A stretch of 64,000 nucleotides of DNA from Platerodrilus igneus (taxonomy: Eukaryota > Arthropoda > Insecta > Coleoptera > Lycidae). The stretch's first letter is position 1. The number at the start of each line of letters is the position of its first letter. Positions 22,758-34,285 of the stretch are shown here, one piece after another. The notes beneath the pieces were generated by a model. The model saw only the letters and a list, made by a program, of their open reading frames with translations, made no database searches and was not told the DNA's origin. Position numbers and translations under genes: made by a program. The DNA lies in contig JARFIW010000139.1 in assembly GCA_036346225.1 (NCBI GenBank), positions 1,612,001 through 1,676,000 of the forward strand. Reading direction: 5' to 3'.

Positions 22758-23188
22758 CCCTATTCACGTTAAATATGAGATGACGTCATAAACAGTAGTA
22801 AAGTGCTAGCGATTGTAAAATGTGAACGTAACTAAGAACGTAGGTTTAATGATGTTAGAATTTAGTGTGTAGCAGTTTGCAGTTCTGTTCGGTGTTGCAA
22901 CATTTTTTACTTCTATTATCTTGACATTTCTCATTTTATTGTCATTGTTTAGTTTTGTAGTAAATCGTTTGTGCTTTATATTTGCTAAATAAAACAGTTC
23001 TTTTCAGTACTAAAACACTTTATACATTACAAGTTTCGAGTATTTAACATTTTGAATGCCTAAACATTTGGATTCGCGTGCACAAGAAATGGTTACTCTG
23101 ATCAGGAAATACACATAAAATAGTTTAACCATGACAACGCAGCATTTATTTAAATTATGACGTCATCCCCTATTTAACGTGAATAGGG
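22758..23188. mobile_element. Tc1/mariner-type MITE with 34-bp inverted repeats
   Basis: The element starts CCCTATTCACGTTAAATA at 22758. Its first 34 bases are the inverted complement of 23155-23188 with two mismatches, and both ends include the palindrome TGACGTCA. It is flanked directly by TA on each side (22756-22757 and 23189-23190), the target of Tc1/mariner elements. Length is 431 bp with no coding capacity. It sits in the second intron of the Harbinger SANT gene, so it inserted after that element. Confidence 0.92.
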
Positions 23189-23234
23189 TATATTGCACGG
23201 CTTGTTATGTAAATGAATGCTATCTTGTTACTAG

Positions 23235-23482
23235 ATTGTAATTCTCTTGGGAAGAAAAAGTTGCGCAGTGATTTAACCGCAGACTGCAGAACGAAGATAA
23301 GCCTTCTAGCAGAGGCTTGTTTGCAGTTAATATAACTTCAATGTGAAACTGTACAAAAAGAGTTGGAATCAAAACAAGTGGAACAATCACTGAAAATTCA
23401 ATGTCAAAAGGAACAACACTATCTCATCATGAAAAAATTAAAATTAGAAGTGCAACTGCTGAAAAAACAACTAAATCAATAA
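23235..23482 (+). pseudogene. Harbinger Myb/SANT-like protein, exon 3 (coiled coil)
   Basis: After a TTACTAG acceptor the frame joins exon 2 in phase and reads LGKKKLRSDLTADCRTKISL, then a TAA near 23331, then a charged helix (ETVQKELESKQVEQSLKIQC, then KLKLEVQLLKKQLNQ) ending at the stop 23480-23482. A C-terminal leucine/lysine coiled coil is usual for these proteins. The internal stop marks it as nonfunctional. Confidence 0.72.
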
Positions 23483-23594
23483 ATTTTTAACTTAGAACAT
23501 TTTATTTTTTTTTAATCTGAAAAAGCCTTTCATTTTATAATAAATATGCATTGATTTTTAATGATTCTTGGAATTTGTACTGTTAAGAAACCCA

Positions 23595-24010
23595 TCAAAT
23601 CACATCAATTTAGTAACTAATACTACAACGATTAGTATAGGTTCTTCGATAAAACAAGTACGGAACTCCATTACTTTGCGGTTTGGGAACATTTTCTTCT
23701 TGCACAAGTTTTACAGTCGAACCATCATACCGTAACCAACTCGCATAATCCACATGCTATGCATCTTTGCCTTCGTGGTAAACTATAGAAAATAATTTAT
23801 ACAGCTTCTCTTTAGCAGTGTAATTTGTCTTTGACGAAAGCAATTTAGAATCAATTTTTAAATCTATTAGAAATTCCACCAACTTAATTATTTTACTACA
23901 ACCATTTAATTTGTATTCAAAGTATTTGAGATGAAGCACAAGTACAAGTGGAAGTTCTTGTAATGTAACTTGTTCCCATGCTTCAACTTCCTCATTTGTC
24001 TTGGTCATGA
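23595..24010 (-). pseudogene. USP10-like deubiquitinase gene fragment
   Basis: The minus strand from 24008 reads MTKTNEEVEAWEQVTLQELP, then LVLVLHLKYFEYKL, a stretch with SKLLSSKTNYTAKEKLYKLF, SIVYHEGKDA, a stop, and then HVDYASWLRYDGSTVKLVQE and a segment ending GVPYLFYRRT. This is the C-terminal half of the USP catalytic domain of the USP10 family (family pattern T.E.LP.VLVLHLKRF, RLFAVVYHHG, GWLR.DD.TVK, YLLYYRR). Around the stop about ten residues are missing, including the conserved GH.Y histidine, so it cannot act. It lies between the convergent Harbinger genes. No intron is seen in it, so it may be a retrocopy or a captured exon. Confidence 0.85.
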
Positions 24011-24039
24011 AATAGTGGTTATTTTTTAATATATAACAA

Positions 24040-24115
24040 TAAGTATGTAAATGTTATATAAATGTAAATGTTATATAACAATAAGTATGTAAATGTTAAA
24101 TTAGTATAAGACTAA
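24040..24115. repeat. Short tandem duplication
   Basis: The word AACAATAAGTATGTAAATGT occurs twice, at about 24046 and 24078, separated by a partial third unit (AAATGTAAATGTTATAT). It lies between the USP10 fragment and the transposase and may mark an insertion scar. Confidence 0.7.
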
Positions 24116-24149
24116 TATTACTAATGTAAGAACAGGCATTTGTCACAAA

Positions 24150-24265
24150 CATCACTGACCATCGTGCAACAATATTCGAAAAACGCAGCTGTGGATCAGC
24201 AACTGACTGCACATCGATCGAAAAGTAGCCCTTCGGGTTCCTGTATACTTCTCCTTGTTCCAGAA
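24150..24265 (-). pseudogene. Harbinger transposase, exon C
   Basis: On the minus strand, after a TTTTTAG acceptor, the frame continues in phase from exon B: GEVYRNPKGYFSIDVQSVAD, then LRFSNIVARWSVMFVT. In HARBI1-type transposases this block (YRNRKG.FS.NVQ.VCD, then NIVA.WPGS.HDS) follows the first catalytic aspartate and carries the second one. The HDS part is lost here and the frame dissolves below 24150. Confidence 0.82.
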
Positions 24266-24353
24266 CTAAAAACAATTTATAAGTGTCAATAATTTAACAT
24301 GCGTATAATAAGTATTTATAATAAATGCATTTATTAGAAATGGCAAGGGTTAC

Positions 24354-24640
24354 CTGGACATTGTATCCTAATATGCGCACAATCAATTGCCCCTATTACA
24401 CGAGGAAATTTTGCAATTTTGTAAAATTTTGCTTGAGTATCCCTAATAGAAATTTCCTCACTTGGCAAAGTAATATATTGTCGTCCTATCGATGCAATTG
24501 CTCGTGTTACATTTCTTATTATTCTGCACGCAGTTGATTTATGGACCCATCCAAAATCTCCAACAGCAATTTCCATATTGCCGCTTGCATAGAATCTTAA
24601 CGCAATTAAAAGTTGTTGCCCAGAGTTTAGTGCATGATTC
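24354..24640 (-). pseudogene. Harbinger transposase, exon B (DDE first aspartate)
   Basis: The exon lies between a TTTTTTTAG acceptor at its high end and a GTAACC donor at 24353. It encodes NSGQQLLIALRFYASGNMEI, GDFGWVHKSTACRIIRNVTR and PRVIGAIDCAHIRIQCP. IGAIDC.HI is the first catalytic aspartate block of PIF/Harbinger transposases, and the middle block is the helix-turn-helix. The exon has no internal break, so it is well preserved. Confidence 0.9.
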
Positions 24641-24726
24641 CTAAAAAAATTAATTTAGTAAACGTTTTAATCTGCATTTGGCATAATTAAATATTTATAT
24701 AATATAACTGTAGTTACCAATATTAC

Positions 24727-24860
24727 CAATTTGTTAGATGTGCAATTATATCATGAATATGATGTAGCAGCTGCATTGCACTTTCTTTTGATATGCGAAA
24801 TCTATCTAAAACTGACGAAAGAAGTTGTTTCACATAACGAAAGAACCCATTTGGCGAATA
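24727..24860 (-). pseudogene. Harbinger transposase, exon A (N-terminal part)
   Basis: The minus strand reads RYVKQLLSSVLDRFRISKES followed by a stretch ending DIIAHLTN, which matches the alpha-helical N-terminal region of HARBI1-like transposases. A GTAATA donor (24726) splits the next codon, and splicing to exon B restores TGG in frame. The start codon lies above 24860 or is lost. Confidence 0.7.
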
Positions 24861-24870
24861 CACGCAGGAC

Positions 24871-26577
24871 ACGTTCTAGTGGTTCTTACATTTAAATCGA
24901 TAATTAAATTTTAAAGTTCGATAAATACAACACCGGAAGTGAGGTTTACTAGACACCATCGGTAGTTGGTAGCGCTAATCTTGTACAGATTTTGGGCGCG
25001 CTCATCTACCAATGACGTCACCAATGCACAAATTACGACGCAATTATCGGAAAAATATCTAAAGTTAAGGCAATATATTCTAATGCAATTACTCACATGA
25101 ATATGTCTCTGGGTTAAAGTTGGCTTCTATTCCAAGTTCATCAGGCTACGGAGGCCCTGTTGAGGTAGTTAAAGATGATACGCCCGACGTCCTTCCAAAG
25201 CGTTTGGACCAGCACTCAGGGCTCCGCTCCGGGGTGATTAAAGATGGTGCTTGCTCCGGTGCGGTTGGCGGAACATGGGCTTCCGGCTCATTCTCGGGTC
25301 GTGCAGTACGGTTCGCCCTAGGTGGCTACAGATTTCATCTACCTATGTAGGGATCGGATAAGGAATACCAGGTATAAGGCAACAAACAAAGACAATTAGG
25401 CAAAGGAAATCTACATAGATAAGATAAGCACGATACGATACCTCAAAGCGTCCACTCCACTCGAAGGTACGGGCTAAAAAGCCACGTTCAAGCGTCTAAC
25501 GGAAACTTGTCCCCACTTTTTGTTTTTTACACGTCGGCGCGAAGTTATTCGTCCAACCCTCTCGCCTCGCGCGATCTGGCACAGACGCACTGTAACGTAT
25601 CGGAAATGCGCGCCCCGAGTCTTTTGAAATTATGGCGCGAAACTTCCGCACATCAAAATTAACCTAATAACAATGTTTAAGGGCCAATTTGATTGGCACG
25701 TAACATGGTACAGAAGGACGTGCATCGTTTTTTGAAATACAGTGACGAATAAAATGTAGAAAACCTTTCGAAGCACCAGATGCGGTATCAAACAAACAAC
25801 ACTAATTATAACTTCAATTCCTAGCATAGCGAAGCGCAATAGAATCGGAAAATCCGGATTTATATCGAATCGTGCGCAAGCATTATATCATCAAGTCGTT
25901 ACCTTGGAACAATAGAGAAAACCATTGTACAGCGATCGTAAGATATACCTAAAAACAGGATATAACGATTTACTTTCTAGAATAAACTTTCGTTTTAAAA
26001 GCACAAAGGGGTTTGAGTTAAGTTTACTCGGGAGCGTGTTTATTATGAATTAGGTTGAAGGATTTAACAGATTTATGGTAAAACGGGCTTAGGAACTAAC
26101 AAGTAAACTATATAGGGGGTTGTTGAAGAGTTTAAGTATTGAAACGGAATTTATTCGAATGAGTAATAAATTAATAAGGGAAAATTTTAAAAACAAAATT
26201 GGAACGTAACAAGTACTTTCTGAGGATGTGTTTTGGTTAATATTTGCTTGCAATGCCTTTACTTCGACACTGGGATCTGCTATTTGCTTGATTAGAGCCG
26301 CCGGTATTAACTCGAAACTGGACCTGCAAGTATCGCACAAAAAAGCAATGTTTGTTTATGTAGTGATAGGCAATGGAGCTCAATTGATGAGAGGTTTGAA
26401 CATTCCTCATATAGTGCAGTCTTAACATCATTGCTTATGACCAAATTACATTTAACACATGCCGTACTTAATTTTTCAATATACAGGAATATAATCGGTC
26501 GGACTCCATTCAATTACTTTCCAGTAGAAAGAAAACTTTATGTATCAGTTAGAAATTATGTTGAACTACTTTGTATG

Positions 26578-26580
<3 letters not shown>
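24871..26580. other. No recognised gene; a GC-richer block at 25110-25620
   Basis: Most of this interval is AT-rich intron. 25110-25620 is clearly richer in G and C and in CpG than its surroundings and contains a 76-codon open frame (25120-25350, glycine/serine-rich, no family recognised). It may be a fragment of an unidentified mobile element. 25640-26580 holds nothing I can name. Confidence 0.45.

Positions 26581-26581
<1 letters not shown>

Positions 26582-26610
<29 letters not shown>
26582..26610. repeat. (TA)n microsatellite at the left edge of repeat X copy A
   Basis: About 29 bases of alternating T and A, immediately followed by TGTAATGTAAAGG. The same arrangement, inverted, borders copy B near 46310. 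Confidence 0.9.
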
Positions 26611-26613
<3 letters not shown>

Positions 26614-28395
26614 AATGTAAAGGGGGGGGTACAAGGCTTCTAAGGGTAGATTTGTGTTAAAAAGGGTGTATGCCAAACGACATAATTCATATATAAGATC
26701 CAGTAATTCAAAAACTATATTTTGCCGTACTTTACATATGCTAAAGTATTTACCATTTTAGTTTGAAACGTATGTGCCAAAAGGTAAACAAGATGACTCA
26801 ATGACGTTGATACAATGCACGGTACTCAAGGTTTTATACTAAGTTGAAATTTTATAAGCCATTGAAAGTACATTTGCCGTCGGAAAACCGGACGCGTCTA
26901 CGGATATCTACAATCAACCAAGCGTCCAGGTCTTGTGTGAATTATTTTGGCTTTTCATTTAAGTAGAATCAACTTTTGGACGAATTGTAAATTCAAAATT
27001 ATAAGTGAATAGTAATATCAAAGATATAATTGGAGAATTGTGAAGTGTTTAGGACCAATGGTAGAAATTAGGATTGTATGTAAAGACTATAGTTAAGGTA
27101 TTTGTGACACTAGAGAAAAGAAAAGTTGTTATTGGATAGTTTTATGCTTTTAAAATGTGATTAAGTAAGCTAGTTTTGTTGTGCTTATTGCCTAGCGAAG
27201 TAAATAAGGGGATTCTATTTCGATTTCTTTTAGTAAAAAGACGTGTTTTGCAAACCTGCGTTAAAGTTGTATAATATTTGGATAAAATAAATGTTTTTTT
27301 TGAGTTTAAAGAGTATGATTTAGTAAAGTGAAGGTATAAGAAGCATCGGTGGTATAAAAGCGACGATTATAGAAGAATATTTAGAGTGTTTATAGTGCGA
27401 CGGGAAAGTAACGGATATTTAGTTGGATTTGAACGAGATTGGTATTGGAATTGGAACGATTTTGGTTAAAAGGCAGTAGGAGATTCGAGTGGTTATACAA
27501 AGCGACGGCGAAGCAACGACGATATTAATAATTTTGGAGTGATTTGGATAAAGATTAACGGCAGTAGGACATAGAGTGGACATTGAAGTATAGCAGGGCA
27601 TAGATTGAATTGGAACAGGACGGCAGGGTAGGTTTGGGATTGACTACGGAAAGACGAAAGGATTAATTGGAGCACGCAGAGAGAAAACAGGAGAGCAGCA
27701 AAGTACAAGGGAAGAATCAACGCAGAAACCAAGGGAACACGGAAAGATTCACGCAGGGGAAGTAAATACAACGGTATATTCAAAATTCTAAAATTAGGGT
27801 AAATTATTTCAGATTTGGGGTCAGCAAAATTATCTTAAGACACCTGGAAGCGATACGCAGGATCATCAGTGATTGTGAATCCTTGTAAAGGCGCGTACGG
27901 CGAATAAGAACTTGAGCCAGCAACGTTTAAAGAAGGCATCAGCGCTGTATAATTCAGGTGAGTACCGTGAAATATCTTAAAACGTCAAACACAAGTCAGA
28001 AATTGTATACATAAATTAATTTGGCACCAAGCAACATTGATCAGTAAAATTTGGCATATACAGTAAATAATTCCATATAAAAAGTGGTAAAACAAACGAT
28101 TGTGCAGTTTGGTTGGGCAGTGCACATCTACTCACGATTGAACCCACGGTGAGTAGGTGAACGCCCTGAGATAAAGGTTTCATATAGTCGAGGCATAAAA
28201 GATAGTAAACAGTTAAATAGATAACCAACCAAACTTTGCTAAAACACATCATATAGGAATCATTCATTGAATACTAAAATTAGGGGCGACGACAAAAGTC
28301 GTGTATCAGAATTTAAAAATAAAAGTAAAATTAAATTATATATATAAAAAAATAAATATTAGGGCGGAGGGGTGGAGTAATAATAACCTTCATAA

Positions 28396-28397
<2 letters not shown>
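26611..28397 (+). repeat. Unidentified repeat X, copy A (~1.8 kb)
   Basis: This region is matched in reverse complement by 44407-46305. Shared landmarks, in order, are TACTTTACATATGCTAAA (26749) against 46172; the CGTCTACGGAT/ACCAAGCGTCCAGG block (26890-26935) against 45980-46025; GTTTGGTTGGGCA.TGCACATCTAC (28106) against 44640-44668; and GGGCGGAGGGG (28363) against 44430. It has no coding frame. Both copies are bounded by (TA)n tracts. It could be a long solo LTR or a nonautonomous element that favours TA repeats; the class is not decided. Confidence 0.82.

Positions 28398-28435
<38 letters not shown>
28398..28435. repeat. (TA)n microsatellite at the right edge of repeat X copy A
   Basis: Alternating TA of about 35 bases, followed by TTGCTGTGATAT and then CCCGGCGCCCCC. 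The word TTGCTGTGA(T/A)AT recurs elsewhere in the window beside TA-rich tracts. Confidence 0.9.
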
Positions 28436-28437
<2 letters not shown>

Positions 28438-28439
28438 CT

Positions 28440-30765
28440 GTGATATAGCTGCAATAACCCGGCGCCCCCTTTTTGTGAAATAAAAAGGTTAAAATTTTCT
28501 TTTTGTCAATTATTAATTTTTAACTTTAATTTTAATTTTGAATACCTCAGCTAGCTCAGTTTTAACCACGCACGGAGCTTGCGACCATACGACAACAAAG
28601 CCTTTAAGTTTTTCTTCTACCTCTACTTTCTGTTTCTTAAAGCCAAAACACCATTAAGCACAATTTCTATATTCTCAAAAATATTTACAATGTATGAAAT
28701 GTTTAAGAATTCTCTAAATAAAACTTCCTTTTAATAATTGAATAAAAATTCTTTCAATAATTGTCATTCCCAAAATTAATCAAAATCCAGCAAAAATCAC
28801 CCTTATTATTATCTGAAGCTTCACGAACGTTCATTAAACTTCCTTAAAAATTTACGTAATTTATAACATGTATAAAAAACGATCTTTGTTGACCCTTACA
28901 TAAAGTTTTCATGAAAGCAATTTTTAAATTATTCAAATTAGAAATATACAACGAAATATTCACAAATAAAAATAACAAAACATTCAGAATGGCTAACCTG
29001 TTGTTTCAAGCTCGAATCAGTCCCTGTTCCAACTGCTCCTGTATCCAACTTATTGATTTATATACTCCCAACGTCGAATTTAGATATGGCGTGCATTTCT
29101 CTTGGTACAACTTCTTTTAATTAATTCATGAATTATTTCAGCGGCTTTGCTAAACTTTCTGGTCGAATCGAGTGATTAATAATTGAGTTAAATATTTGTT
29201 AAATTTCCACATCGGATCCAGTAATTATTCAGAGTCTTTTTATTAATGTTAATATTAGAATTCAATTTAAAACAACCTTTAGTTACTTACGTTTTTAAAG
29301 GATTAAAACGACTAACCTTGTTCAATTTTTCACAATCACCATTGTACTATTTATTACTTAACAATAACTTCTAAATTTTTTCACGTAAATACTTTCTTCT
29401 AAGTGATGTGGACTATGCCTTATTAATTCATATTAGGCTGATTTGTTTACAAATCCGGTCGTATTTAAAAGGATCACCTATCTATTGACAAGCGCAGAGT
29501 TCAACGATGAATTGTACGTGATTCCCACATACAAGGTATTGGGTATTTCTATGGAATTTTGCTGTATACACAAAATTGATGCGATAGTTTTGACACGTAA
29601 TACTTCAAGTTAATCCATTCGTTCTATTGGTTTTTCTCATTCCTCGTTCATGTAAATTTGTTGTTGTACAATAAATTTGATGAACTTTGCACATATCACC
29701 ATGCCGTGTTTATTTCGAATATATCAGGTGTTGGATTTTCCCTTTCTGGTCACGTATTCTTAATATAATTTATGTATTAAATTATAGGCGTTTTTATTAC
29801 GCATTTTTAAACCTGCTTGTTCAATTGAGATTCTTAGCTTAATGATGATGCATTATTCATGCGTATTGTGTTTCAGCTTCCGTCCATGTTGTTTTTATGA
29901 TTTGCCAAATCGTTTATTTAATTAAATGTTCTAAAGTACTTTTTATTTGTTAAATAATTATAATTATAGTATATATATATATATATATTGCTATGATAAT
30001 AGGGTAGTTTAAGGGTAGATTAAGTTATAGGGGTCGTAGAATAAATATAAACAACTTCAACTTTAAGAAAAGCAAATAATTCCAGAAATTATAAGAGTAA
30101 ATCGGTCACTCTACATAATGTTAATTAAGAGGACACTGTATATAAAATATACGGAATTAAATGCATGAGAACATAAATATGTCTAAGTGTAGTTTACAAG
30201 TAAAAATAAGATTTTAGAATGCAATAAATTGCATCAAAATTAAATCACCAGGAAGCATAGATAAATTGGCATTGCAAATATTTAACAATTACGTCGAAAA
30301 TATCAACTTAAACGCATCCTAAATAATTCATTATTAGAAAATCGTTACGTGACTAGAAAAGAACACAGTTGTTCAGAAAACCAATATTCTGTGGAAACAA
30401 ATAAACACCAGGCGGTTTAATTATATGATAAATTAACAATCATCAAATACGTGAGTTAATGAAAAGATAAGGCAAAAGTATCAGCCTAGATTGTAAACAC
30501 GCCAGTGAAAACAATTGGAGGAAGGGCTTATATATACGATAGAAACAGAACGACATTTTAGTCTGTATTCAACTGAGCAACAACTATGTTCGAAGGTGTT
30601 AAAAAACTCACGTAACTAGTGAAGTAAAAATTAAAACAAATCAGATTTAAAAGTGTGAGACTTTGTGCAACGAAATATATGCCGATCTATAGATAGACGT
30701 AAGTTAAACAGCTTAATTAAATTCATTTTTAATATTAACGAAACAGGGTTTTAATTTGGGACCTT
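28440..30765. other. Intron sequence without a recognised gene
   Basis: AT-rich, with a second (TA)n tract at about 29971-29988 followed by TTGCTATGATAATAGGG, similar to the edge word of repeat X. At 30530-30570 a TATATATACG word is followed ~30 bases later by TTCAACTGAGC. It resembles a TATA box plus initiator and might belong to an LTR, but nothing else supports transcription. No coding frame was recognised. Confidence 0.45.
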
Positions 30766-30767
30766 TA

Positions 30768-30940
30768 ATTTGAGACGGCTTTAATTTGGGACCTTTAATT
30801 TGGGACTTCTAACTTTGGACATATACTAATTTTGGTGATATTTTAAAAATGGAGATATTCTAATTTTGGAGATATTTCAAAAATGGACATATTCTAATTT
30901 GGACATATTCCGATTTGGGACGTTTTAATTTTGGATGTAC
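30768..30940. repeat. Degenerate short tandem repeats
   Basis: Two interlocking repeat types: TTTAATTTGGGACC-like units (30770-30815) and ATATTCTAATTTTGGAGATA-like units (30820-30930). They precede the two GGGCGCCAAT words at 30965-31005. Confidence 0.75.
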
Positions 30941-30959
30941 TGAAACGAATTTTTTTAGT

Positions 30960-31010
30960 TGGAAGGGCGCCAATGAAACTTATTTTTATAAATGGTTGGG
31001 CGCCAATATA
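30960..31010 (-). other. Paired GGCGCC words resembling an LTR primer-binding site
   Basis: AGGGCGCCAAT (30966) and TGGGCGCCAAT (30998) appear 32 bases apart. On the minus strand each reads ATTGGCGCCC, a word found at the primer-binding site of many insect LTR retrotransposons. The complementary ATGGCGCCCAAAT after GGTTACAC also occurs on the minus strand near 55665. The element these sites would serve is not recognised. Confidence 0.35.
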
Positions 31011-31174
31011 ACGTATCTTTCTAAATGGGCTCCAGTGCACAAAAATTTTCCGCTTCCTTCACAGAGAATCGAAGAAAGGGCCATCTTCCGACATAGCTAG
31101 GGGTCTATTCCTGGGTAGAGCAATAAGAAGTGAGGGGGGGGGAGTCGAATTTTGTTTGCAAACAAAAGCTAAAC

Positions 31175-33000
31175 TAAGTTAAATAGGCGCCACCAAGCCC
31201 TGAGATAATCACGATAAGAGCAAAGCACAGTTCTAAGGGCGGACGTGGAAACCCAAAGATAAAACGATCGCCTTAGTTAACAAAAACCTGTCTTATAAAA
31301 ATAAGACGCAGCTCCTGTAAGAAATTACAAAGATTAAATAAAAAAAATGTAGAACACCATTTGTGTCCTATAAAAGTATCAAAAATAAAAAAATGTATAT
31401 CCAATATGGTATTGGCACAAAATTATTACCCAAAAATTCTACCTTTATGTTATCAGATTTGATCGCATTTGACAAAAATAAAAGTCTCAAAGTTTAACTA
31501 ATTGTTTACTGAAGTAAAAAACTTCTTGTAAAAATTCATAACTTTTTAACATGTAAAAAAGATTCTCAACAATAACGTTTATAACAAAATCAAAATTTTG
31601 TCTTTTTAAAGCAAAAGATTGCTCTCTAAACATAAGCTTGTTTTAAATATTTGATCAAAATAATTTGTAACCACAATGCATTGAACTAAAATTTCTATCC
31701 TGGGCAGATCTTATCAGATAGATTACAGTTTCATCATTATTACGCAGCGTGTATTTAAATTTTGCAATGAAGTGAAATAAACTTCCATGTACATAACAAA
31801 TTTAAGTAAACAAAAGTTCATTGCTATTACTTATCAAGTACTTTTTGTATTAAGTATATAAATTTTCATAACCTCACAATTTTGTATAAACACAAATGCA
31901 AACACTTTGCAATTGTCACTAAACGAATTTAAATTTTTATACTAAGTTTTTATAATTTATATGTGAATAAAAGCTAACTTCAAGATTGAAGAATGTTTAA
32001 TTTGAATTTTAGGAAAACTACACGAAGCATCTGCCTTCACGGCAAATATCTTTAAATTGTTACTACATCACAAAAAAAGTATAACGGTTAAACTATACTT
32101 AGAAATTTATCTGAAGTTCAAATGGAACAAAGCTTACAAATATATACACCTAACCTGACAATATTTCTTTCTGCGGTTTGTAAAACCAGCTCAACAATAA
32201 CCGAAAGTGAAACAGGTGATATGGTCATAAACATGATAGCAAATTGCGGGTTTTTTATATGACCGTCTGTGTATCAAAGACTAACGACTTCTAAACACAT
32301 TCAAAAATTTCTTAAACTTAATAACGAACCAAACTGCATTTGATTTTCCTAGACAAATCCGAACAGAAATTCCATCAGTTTCAAACAATACTATAAACCA
32401 TTTCAAACTTAGGATAACAGCAATTACGATCACATGTCTGCAATTTGTACTTCTCTATTGTTTTTCGTAGGCGCGCTAAATAAATGAAACAAAATTAAAT
32501 TAAGTTCGTAAAATGTATATATTACAAACCGTTAGTAGAAGTTATTGAAATCTATTCAAGTCTACCATGACTTGAACCAGTCACACAAATAACTTAATCG
32601 AAGGTCGCAAGCCTTTCTTCTGGAAAACATCTTGATGAATTGATAACTAGGCTGCAACTAACGAACCAAACTAGAAACGAATGATAGAGACGATTCAAAG
32701 ACTCGCCGTTAGAGGTGGGGAAATACGAGAGCAACAGGATTGCTAGAGATGCTTGACAAAATAACTTTATGTCTCACATATTTTACTACAAAAAGATTAT
32801 TAAAACGAAGCGTTCCATTATGTACTATATGGAACATTAATAAAGGATAAGGCACGCTTGGCGCATTATTTTCGTAATTCAATGCGAATAATTATTGATC
32901 AAATTAAACATGCTACAGTACTGTAATTTGGTACGATTTTAATTGGAAGCGCTTTATGGGAGGCGATTCTTATATGGGGCCGGCATATCAATAAGCAAAG
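31175..33000 (+). repeat. Repeat Y, copy 1 (unidentified)
   Basis: The words GGCGCCACC (31182), AAGCACAGTT, GACGTGGAAACC and ACACCATTTGTGTCC (31352) followed by a long A/T-rich tract with AAAAATAAAA and ATTACCC occur in the same order at 38745-39060. The two stretches are therefore diverged direct copies. Copy 2 lies in a 2049-bp insertion with LTR-like ends, so copy 1 may be an LTR of the same family. The right-hand limit is uncertain and no coding frame exists. Confidence 0.55.
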
Positions 33001-33424
33001 CGGACACAGCAAGAGGATGCATATCATAGACTAGGATGGAACTCCAGAACCCATTCCATGTTAGCAATCTTAATACACTATTATTGAAAAACTGTTTTTG
33101 ATTTAATATTTGCCACACATTGTATATTTGTAAGAGTCATCAAAAAGGTCACTTAAAAAAATATGAAAACAGAGGAAGAGATCTTGGAACGTTCGAAGGT
33201 CCCTGAATATAATTAAAAGATATTTTTCCTGGTTTTCAGAAAAGCATAAATCTGGTATATGTAGATACTTTGTACAAAAAGAAAATTTTGAGTGTTGTAA
33301 ATATTATTAATTATTATATTGTTTGTTCTAGAATTGCTTTATTCGATTCAATAAGATTTATTCAGTAAGCTAGTCGGGGTAAAAATCCTAATTTAACATT
33401 TCATAACATTGGGGTTTAAAATAA

Positions 33425-33560
33425 TAAAAGGAATATCACAGCAATAAATATGTTACGCCCAATCGTGGGGAGAATTTCACAGCAATAAATATGACACCCA
33501 CCGTAGGGGCTCGATAATCCTAAAATAGGGCATTTCACAGCAATATATATGTATATATTT
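33425..33560 (-). repeat. Triplicated CACAGCAATAAATATG motif
   Basis: Three copies of (A/T)TCACAGCAATA(A/T)ATATG lie at about 33433, 33475 and 33534, separated by GC-richer spacers including GTTACGCCCAATCGTGG. On the minus strand they read TTGCTGTGA(A/T)AT after TA-rich sequence, the same edge word as repeat X. They look like piled-up element ends rather than a regulatory array. Confidence 0.65.
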
Positions 33561-34285
33561 CTTCCATGCAAATTAGTTATTTTTAATTCATCGATAATTG
33601 TTAGAAGTTCACTTATTATCAATTAATCCTTATCACAATATGTACCAGAATCAAATAGTGAAAGGAATGAATACTGACGAGATCAGAAAGATGGTCTCAA
33701 ATTCTAAAACTGATAAGAACGAAATAGTTGTGAGAACTCTGATATCTGAGGCACAAAATGCTAATGTACAGATAGGAGTTTCCAATTAGATTGTGAGGTT
33801 CCCATCACATACAACTAGTTTATCCTAGAGAACACTGTATGTGCTAAAAGTGTTATTAATTTTAGATTACTTTGAGGAACGTGTCTACATTATAAAATAA
33901 ATCATTATATAGTATTGAATTGATACATATGATTAACTAGGTACATGCCAGAATTCAAATTCATTAAGGGGATAGTTTCTCTTTACATCAAATGCATCTT
34001 TTATTATTTAACATGAATAAAAATTTTCATCTTTCTTATACACTTTTTCTAACTTTGGTATCAATTTATTGAATTTCTGTTATTGTGTAACGATTATGCT
34101 GTTTTGTCTCATTGTGCCACTTGGATTGCTGTTTATGGTGTGAAGTAATTTTGGAAGAATGGTTACAAATATTTTTCATTTTATGAAATAATATTAACAA
34201 TAACGATTGTTTCTCAATAATAGTCTCTCATCTTATTGTTATCGTTCATAAACATGTAATTTACATTTAATGTAACTTTTTTTAG
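33561..34285. other. End of the long ERAL1 intron
   Basis: Contains a 49-codon open stretch at 33641-33787 (MYQNQIVKGMNTDEIRKMVS and onward) that I do not recognise; it may be a scrap of a retroelement. The final bases TTTTTTTAG form the acceptor of the next ERAL1 exon. Confidence 0.5.

Larger units (their letters stand above)
21705..24870. mobile_element. PIF/Harbinger transposon, decayed, with secondary insertions
   Basis: Two convergent genes define it: a Myb/SANT-like DNA-binding protein gene on the plus strand (21999-23482) and a DDE transposase on the minus strand (24860-24150), the usual two-gene Harbinger plan. The left end is probably TTA followed by GGCCTGGTTTTATAG at 21709, since TTA is the typical 3-bp target site, with a related subterminal word GTCCGGTTTTATGG at 21786. 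No matching inverted end is visible right of 24870, so that terminus is lost. A MITE (22758-23188) and a USP10 gene fragment (about 23600-24010) lie inside. Confidence 0.82.

Noticed and set aside
30530..30575. TATA-box and initiator pair as a host promoter
   Set aside because: No coding exon follows on the plus strand; at best part of an undefined repeat.
33425..33560. Three evenly repeated words, considered as a CRISPR-like array
   Set aside because: The sequence is eukaryotic, the spacing is uneven, and the words match edges of dispersed repeats.
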